DNA of 64,000 nucleotides from Ciceribacter sp. L1K22. Its GTDB lineage: Bacteria > Pseudomonadota > Alphaproteobacteria > Rhizobiales > Rhizobiaceae. The stretch covers positions 3,022,483 to 3,086,482 of the forward strand of contig NZ_JAGFPK010000001.1 in the NCBI RefSeq assembly GCF_017599385.1. Reading direction: 5' to 3'. Position 1 is the stretch's first letter; each line of letters opens with the position of its first letter. Below the pieces are notes generated by a model. The model made no database searches. It was not told the origin of the DNA and worked only from the letters and a program-made list of their open reading frames with translations. A program made the translations under genes and the position numbers. Below, piece after piece: positions 60,054 through 64,000 of this stretch.

Positions 60054-60072
60054 AATTCGCAATGGGCGAATT
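60054..60072. promoter_or_regulatory. Inverted repeat before the RelE/HTH module
   Basis: AATTCGC (60054-60060) and GCGAATT (60066-60072) are perfect 7-bp arms, spacer AATGG. They end 28 bp upstream of the relE-type ATG and just past the AAA ATPase stop at 60090, so the module has its own likely operator. Confidence 0.55.
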
Positions 60073-60089
60073 CGTGCAAAACCGCGACC

Positions 60090-62000
60090 CTACCAGCGCC
60101 CTTCTCTCTTCATTCCCTCGATCTCCAATACCGCCCTCTCCCTCTGCTTCTCGCGCCTGATGATCTCTGTCACGGCCGCGTCGTCGGACTTGTCGGCATA
60201 GCGGAATTCGCTGTCGGCGTAGCGATTGATCTCCTGCAGCACCATCTCCATGGTGATCGGGCCACGCAGCTCCTCGATCATCGCCTTCTTCTTGTCGTAG
60301 GACTTGCGCAGGAAGACCTCAGGCGTTTCGAACCAGTCGTCCGGCAGCTCCATGTCCATCGCCCGCATCTTGATCGCGTCGGTGATGTTCTTGATGGCAC
60401 GGCCGGTAAAGCGCGGTTCGGCAAGCTTGATCTCGTGCAAATAGGCGCCGATGTCGGCGAGCGTTGCGATCCTGCCCTTCGCCTTTTCGAAGCGCTGCCA
60501 GACGGCAGCGAGCCCCTCTTCCTGCGGACGATCGTGCTGGCCGTAGGAGGTGGCGACCGCGCGCTTGATCTCCTGGTCGGCAAAGAGCGCGTGCTCGCCG
60601 AGCGGGATCTTGTGGTTTTTGCCAATCAGAAGCGCGAAGATATCGACATAGTCGTTCTGCGTCTGCGGTCCATCGACCAGCCAGCGGGCGCCGGCGCGCT
60701 GGCGCAGCGCATCGTCGACGTTTTCTGGAAAGTTCGAGAACATGCCGAAGCTGGCATTGCCGCGCACCACGGTGGAGGCGCCGGCGAAGCTCTCCATCAG
60801 GACCGCCGTCACTTCGTGCTGGCCGGACGAGGCCCGGTCGTCGGAGCGCTTGGCGGTGACCTGGTCGACATCGTCGATCGTGCCGAAGCCGATCGCCTTC
60901 GGGTTCAGCACGTTGGTGACGAATTCCTTGGCGTTCTGCCCCGACTTGCCCTGATAGGAGGAAATCTGGTCGACGCCGAAATTTTCGTAGTGGAAGGCAT
61001 AGCCGGCCACCTGGCAGTAGTCGTGAAGCAGCCCCGCGATCATCTGGATCAGCGTCGTCTTGCCCGTACCCGGCATGCCGTCGCCGATGAAGGTGAAGAG
61101 AAAGCCGCCGAGTTCCACGAACGGGTTCATCTGCCGCTCGAAATCATAGGCCATCAGCATCTTGGCGAGCTTGATCGACTGGTATTTGGCGATGTGGTTG
61201 CCGACGACCTCTTCCGGCTTGCGAAACGTCATCGACAGCGGCTTGCGCCGCGCGCCGGGTGCGACATCGAACCCGTCGAGGGTGAAGTCGTCTGACTCGA
61301 TGCGGATATGGGTGTTTTCGAAGGCGGACAATCCCGTGAAGCGCGCCTTGCGGGCGATCAGACCGTCGATCGTCACCCTGGCCAAGGCGCGAGCCCGTAT
61401 CAAAAGGCCGGTATCATCTGGAGCACCGGAAAGCGCCATATCAAGACCCGCGATCAGGCTCTTCAGAGCATCCTGCGGCGTGTCGAACAGGAAATCCGGC
61501 TCTTTGGTATCGTTCGCGGGCTCGCTCTCGCCGGTCAGGGTCGAGAGCAGGTAGGCGGCGAAGGTGAATGCCGCAACATAGGCGCACGCCGACAGCAGCG
61601 CCTTGAATTGTTCGGCCTCGGCGCCGGCCAGCGGTGCGGCACGATTGCGCGCCTGCAATTGTTCGAGGTTGGTCTGGCGGGCGAAGACGTCGGACACCGC
61701 GAGCGCCACCTGCGCGCCGCGCCTGGCGCGGTAAAGTACGGCATGCTGCTGCGGCGACAAGAGCGGATCAGCGGGGCGGACCGACTGGATCGTTTTTTGC
61801 AATTCGATCTCGCGGGTGCGCTTGACCGACCCTGTAGACACCGTTGGCACGAAGCGTCGCCCGGTGCCGGCCAGCGTCGCGCCCTGCCCGTCGCCGGGAT
61901 CGAGCACGACGGTTCGGGTTACCAGCCCTTGCGCGACCGCGAGGTGCTTGGCGATCTCGTCCTCGTGGATGGTCGTCAGCCCCGCGTTCAACCCGTTCAT
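60090..62000 (-). CDS. AAA+ ATPase of unknown system
   Basis: A 636-residue AAA-type ATPase. The N-terminal 300 residues are family-specific and include a hydrophobic segment at about 134-156 (ALLSACAYVAAFTFAAYLLS) that may be a membrane helix. The AAA core follows: Walker A GDGMPGTGKTT (Lys314), Walker B IGFGTIDDVDQV (Asp376-Asp377), sensor region GNASFGMFSNFPENVDDALRQRAGARW with an arginine that may be the finger. The end (EIIRREKQRERAVLEIEGMKREGRW) is charged and helical. The stop is followed by the toxin-antitoxin module. It starts two bases after the stop of the 383-residue gene, so the two are an operon. Function unknown. Confidence 0.83.
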   Translation of the reverse strand: MNGLNAGLTTIHEDEIAKHLAVAQGLVTRTVVLDPGDGQGATLAGTGRRFVPTVSTGSVKRTREIELQKTIQSVRPADPLLSPQQHAVLYRARRGAQVALAVSDVFARQTNLEQLQARNRAAPLAGAEAEQFKALLSACAYVAAFTFAAYLLSTLTGESEPANDTKEPDFLFDTPQDALKSLIAGLDMALSGAPDDTGLLIRARALARVTIDGLIARKARFTGLSAFENTHIRIESDDFTLDGFDVAPGARRKPLSMTFRKPEEVVGNHIAKYQSIKLAKMLMAYDFERQMNPFVELGGFLFTFIGDGMPGTGKTTLIQMIAGLLHDYCQVAGYAFHYENFGVDQISSYQGKSGQNAKEFVTNVLNPKAIGFGTIDDVDQVTAKRSDDRASSGQHEVTAVLMESFAGASTVVRGNASFGMFSNFPENVDDALRQRAGARWLVDGPQTQNDYVDIFALLIGKNHKIPLGEHALFADQEIKRAVATSYGQHDRPQEEGLAAVWQRFEKAKGRIATLADIGAYLHEIKLAEPRFTGRAIKNITDAIKMRAMDMELPDDWFETPEVFLRKSYDKKKAMIEELRGPITMEMVLQEINRYADSEFRYADKSDDAAVTEIIRREKQRERAVLEIEGMKREGRW

Positions 62001-62002
62001 GC

Positions 62003-63154
62003 TCAGACCTCGCTCACGACATTGCTGCCGGAAATCACATGGACCTTGTAGCCGGCGAAGATCGAGGATGCCTCGCCCGAGGCATAAAGCGCCTGGTAGG
62101 CATCATGCGGCACCAGGGCGTGCTTCTGGTAGGCCGAGACACCCATGCGCGCCGCTTCGAGATCGCCGGTCTCGATGTGGAACTCCTGGATCGCCGGTGT
62201 GGAGGAGAAGAAGCCCTTCTGCGCCGGCCGCTCTGTCTTGGAGAAGATTTCCTGCATGGTCCAGGTGAGTACCCAGGCGTTTTCCGGCTTCCTGACTCGT
62301 GTGAGGATGTCGGTGACGCGACCGTTGTTCTCGGTGATACCGGCTGCGTAGAAGGGACCGAGCACCATGCGGTTCATCTGCTTGGGGTGCAGCGTCTCGA
62401 AATCCTTGTCCATATTGCCGATGACCGTCGCCGGCGTCAGCGAATAGGCGCCGTTCTTCGCGGCGAAATCGTCGAAGCGGGCGGCCAGCTCCGGATTGAG
62501 CAACCCGCCGACAGGCAGCGGTATATCAACGTCAGGATTGAGTTTGCCGTCCGGCGTCACGAGCAGCTTCGCGACATTGTCGGACGAGTCCTCAATGCCC
62601 GCCGCGTAGATCATCGGCAACGTGTTGGTCCCGTCGAACACGGCCCACGTGACGACATAGTAGGGTCGCCGGGTCTTCTCGTTGACGGTGACGCGCACCG
62701 TCTCCGGCATCACGAACGGCGAGAAGATTTCACCGCGACCGATCTGTTCGAGATAAAGCCGTTCAGCCATCTGCGTCTGCAGCGCGGTCGGAAATTCCTT
62801 CTGCCGCAGGATGAAATCGACGATTTCGGCCCTGAGCGCATTGGCGTCGGGGATCGCCGCCAGCCGTTTCGGCGCGCTGCCGCGATCGTTTTCCAGCTCC
62901 AGCACGTTCTGGAAGATCGGAAACCCGCTCTCCGCCTTCGATATCCGGAACTGGTCGGTGAAGCCGATGCGGTTCTCCCAGCAGGCGAAGGAATTCTTCA
63001 GCCGCTCGACATAAGGCAGCACCAGTCCGCCCGCCGATCCCATCGCCGGAAGCGTGACATCCGGATTGGAGAGATAGATCTCAAGCCCGCCGAGGGCCGA
63101 GTGGATGGCGTTGAAATAGTGGGTGACGGTGGGATTGGCGTTAGGGGCGTTCAT
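62003..63154 (-). CDS. Hypothetical 383-residue protein of the AAA/DUF2333 cluster
   Basis: A 383-residue soluble protein without recognisable domain, signal or membrane helix. Features: NPTVTHYFNAIHSALGGLEIYLSNPDV at the start; a strand-rich centre (RPYYVVTWAVFDGTNTLPMIYAAGIEDSSDNVA, VLGPFYAAGITENNGRV) with repeated tandem pattern of IYAAGIED / FYAAGITE that may reflect an internal duplication; helical C-terminus. It ends two bases before the AAA ATPase start, so both are made together. The RIME-like element separates it from the coiled-coil gene. Any link to the ATPase, such as an adaptor, is inference. Confidence 0.7.
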   Translation of the reverse strand: MNAPNANPTVTHYFNAIHSALGGLEIYLSNPDVTLPAMGSAGGLVLPYVERLKNSFACWENRIGFTDQFRISKAESGFPIFQNVLELENDRGSAPKRLAAIPDANALRAEIVDFILRQKEFPTALQTQMAERLYLEQIGRGEIFSPFVMPETVRVTVNEKTRRPYYVVTWAVFDGTNTLPMIYAAGIEDSSDNVAKLLVTPDGKLNPDVDIPLPVGGLLNPELAARFDDFAAKNGAYSLTPATVIGNMDKDFETLHPKQMNRMVLGPFYAAGITENNGRVTDILTRVRKPENAWVLTWTMQEIFSKTERPAQKGFFSSTPAIQEFHIETGDLEAARMGVSAYQKHALVPHDAYQALYASGEASSIFAGYKVHVISGSNVVSEV

Positions 63155-63173
63155 TGAGCGCTCCCCGCGCGTT

Positions 63174-63299
63174 GCCCCTCATCCCCCTGCCGGGACCTTC
63201 TCCCCGTCTCGACGGGGAGAAGGGGGATGGAGCACCGCCTTGCCACACATCCCTTCTCCCCGCCTGCGGGGAGAAGGTGGCGGCAGCCGGATGAGGGGC
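63174..63299. repeat. RIME-like palindromic element, copy D (inverted)
   Basis: A 126-bp element in the opposite orientation to copies A and C: its right arm read backward gives GCCCCTCATCCGGCTGCCGC, the left arm of A and C. The two palindromes CTTCTCCCCG...CGGGGAGAAG are at about 63197-63222 and 63252-63276. It sits inside the AAA cluster, between the coiled-coil and 383-residue genes. Confidence 0.82.
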
Positions 63300-63335
63300 T
63301 GGCTTCCACCTCAGCGATTGACAACCGCGAGCCCA

Positions 63336-64000
63336 TCACGTCTTCACGTAGTTCGCCGAATTGTGCTTGTCGATGACCGTCTGGAAGCGGCGGGCAAACG
63401 CGTCGTCGGCGAGCTTCTTGCGGCGCTGGATGTCCTGCGTCGAGAGCATGTTCTTCTCGTGCAGTTCCAAGAGGTCGCCGATATGGCGCTGCGCGGCGGC
63501 ACCGATGCCCGCCATGGTTTCTTCCGCCGCCGTATCCACCTGGCTGCCGAGCGTGTTGATCCGGTGCGCGACCTCCTGCTGGGCGGCGGTCTTCAACGAA
63601 TCCTCAAGCGCCTTGTAGAGCACGATGCGCTGTTCGGTATCGATCGTCAGCTTGTTGATCAGCGTGTTCTGCGCGGCGATCTGGTTGTTGAGCGAATCGA
63701 CAAAGGTCTGGAACATCGAGGTGTAGCGTTCCAGCGTCTGGCTCTCGGCGAGAAGCTCCTGCTCCTTGGCCTGCGCCTCGTTGTAGTCGGTCGCGAGTTT
63801 CGAGCGCTGGGCTTCGAGCTCGGTGCGCTCCGACTGGTCGGTGGACGCAGCGATCTTGTTTTCGATGTCGAGCAGTTGCGGATTGAGCGTCTCGATCTTC
63901 TTCTGCGTCGCCTCGAGGCTCGCGATCGTACCCTTGCGACGCTCGATCACCTGGATCAGGCTCGCTTCGGAGGTCTTGTAGCGCTGGTCGAGAACGGCAC
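63336..64000 (-). CDS. Coiled-coil protein, C-terminal part (runs off right edge)
   Basis: At least 221 residues, open to the window edge, the last of which end at 63336. The GTG at 63950 is internal; the frame runs on upstream (AVLDQRYKTSEASLIQ). Nearly all is predicted helical coiled coil with Glu/Gln/Lys heptads (SLEATQKKIETLNPQLLDIE, SELEAQRSKLATDYNEAQAKEQ-like), then DTEQRIVLYKALEDSLKTAAQQEVAHRI and a basic tail. No membrane helix is visible. It may be the start of the AAA cluster and probably serves as a structural or scaffold component; unidentified. Confidence 0.65.
   Translation of the reverse strand, partial: AVLDQRYKTSEASLIQVIERRKGTIASLEATQKKIETLNPQLLDIENKIAASTDQSERTELEAQRSKLATDYNEAQAKEQELLAESQTLERYTSMFQTFVDSLNNQIAAQNTLINKLTIDTEQRIVLYKALEDSLKTAAQQEVAHRINTLGSQVDTAAEETMAGIGAAAQRHIGDLLELHEKNMLSTQDIQRRKKLADDAFARRFQTVIDKHNSANYVKT

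Noticed and set aside
63336..63950. Start of the coiled-coil gene at GTG 63950
   Set aside because: The frame remains open to the window edge with the same coiled-coil character (DQRYKTSEASLIQ), so the true start is outside the window.
1..64000. tRNA, rRNA or transposase genes
   Set aside because: None was recognised when reading both strands; no cloverleaf-like sequence with a CCA-type end and no DDE or IS motifs in the translated frames.
63336..64000. TelA-type toxic anion resistance protein
   Set aside because: The helical pattern is loosely similar, but none of the family's specific motifs is visible in this fragment.

Overview
The window is a GC-rich, gene-dense chromosomal segment whose gene content points to the Rhizobiaceae (Rhizobium, Agrobacterium, Ensifer, Shinella and relatives); the genus cannot be fixed from the sequence alone. 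The best evidence is a fused anthranilate synthase TrpE(G) behind a 14-codon trpL leader ending in Trp-Trp-Trp-Ala-Arg, several copies of a 125-127 bp intergenic palindromic element resembling the rhizobial RIME repeats, soluble PAS-type chemoreceptors, QueF, SelO, a haem/haemoglobin TonB receptor, and pairs of DUF2333 and AAA ATPase genes.

Layout. 0-10 kb: a SulP transporter (cut by the left edge), a DUF2798 membrane protein, a cytosolic PAS-PAS chemoreceptor, a ClpP paralogue, a TetR regulator divergent from an NmrA-type oxidoreductase with two matching palindromes between them, an Lrp regulator divergent from a saccharopine dehydrogenase-family gene, an EAL phosphodiesterase and a coniferyl-aldehyde-dehydrogenase-like enzyme. 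10.3-13.3 kb: a block of palindromic repeats, then a HigBA-like module, a stand-alone HIRAN protein and a BrnTA module whose promoter/operator is unusually clear. 13.3-21.3 kb: a dimethylglycine/sarcosine dehydrogenase-like fusion, AraC, PPOX and MmyB-type regulator/SDR genes, and SelO. 21.4-28.3 kb: a mosaic accessory stretch with a Lys/Thr-rich lipoprotein, an AT-richer pair (DUF4238 protein and an unknown membrane protein), broken copies of an XRE antitoxin-type gene and of the lipoprotein, an S41 peptidase, a membrane domain joined in frame to an XRE antitoxin-type domain, and an ArsR/SRPBCC pair. 28.3-37.7 kb: an EEP-family enzyme, AraC/SDR pair, a very large hybrid histidine kinase that begins with a ParD-like ribbon-helix-helix domain, HupE/UreJ, and a cystine-type ABC importer. 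37.8-47.2 kb: queF, a CDF metal exporter with a structured leader, a phosphatase, a ParDE-like module, trpE(G) with its attenuator, an extensin-family protein, and a LysR-controlled DsbA/MBL/NTF2 operon. 47.3-56.9 kb: a PaoABC-type molybdenum aldehyde oxidoreductase, fhs, the haem receptor and a LuxR-type regulator with a small PAS protein. 56.9-64 kb: an unexplained co-directional cluster (coiled-coil protein, 383-aa protein, AAA+ ATPase, 432-aa protein, DUF2333 membrane protein) with a RelE/HTH toxin-antitoxin module in its middle.

The most promising candidates for undescribed biology are the AAA+/DUF2333 cluster, the ribbon-helix-helix/hybrid-kinase fusion with a palindrome just upstream, and the membrane/XRE fusion sitting among degenerate copies of its own DNA-binding domain. 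Recurrent themes are divergent regulator/oxidoreductase pairs with visible operator palindromes and a high density of toxin-antitoxin modules (four complete two-gene systems). No tRNA, rRNA, CRISPR array or insertion-sequence transposase was seen.
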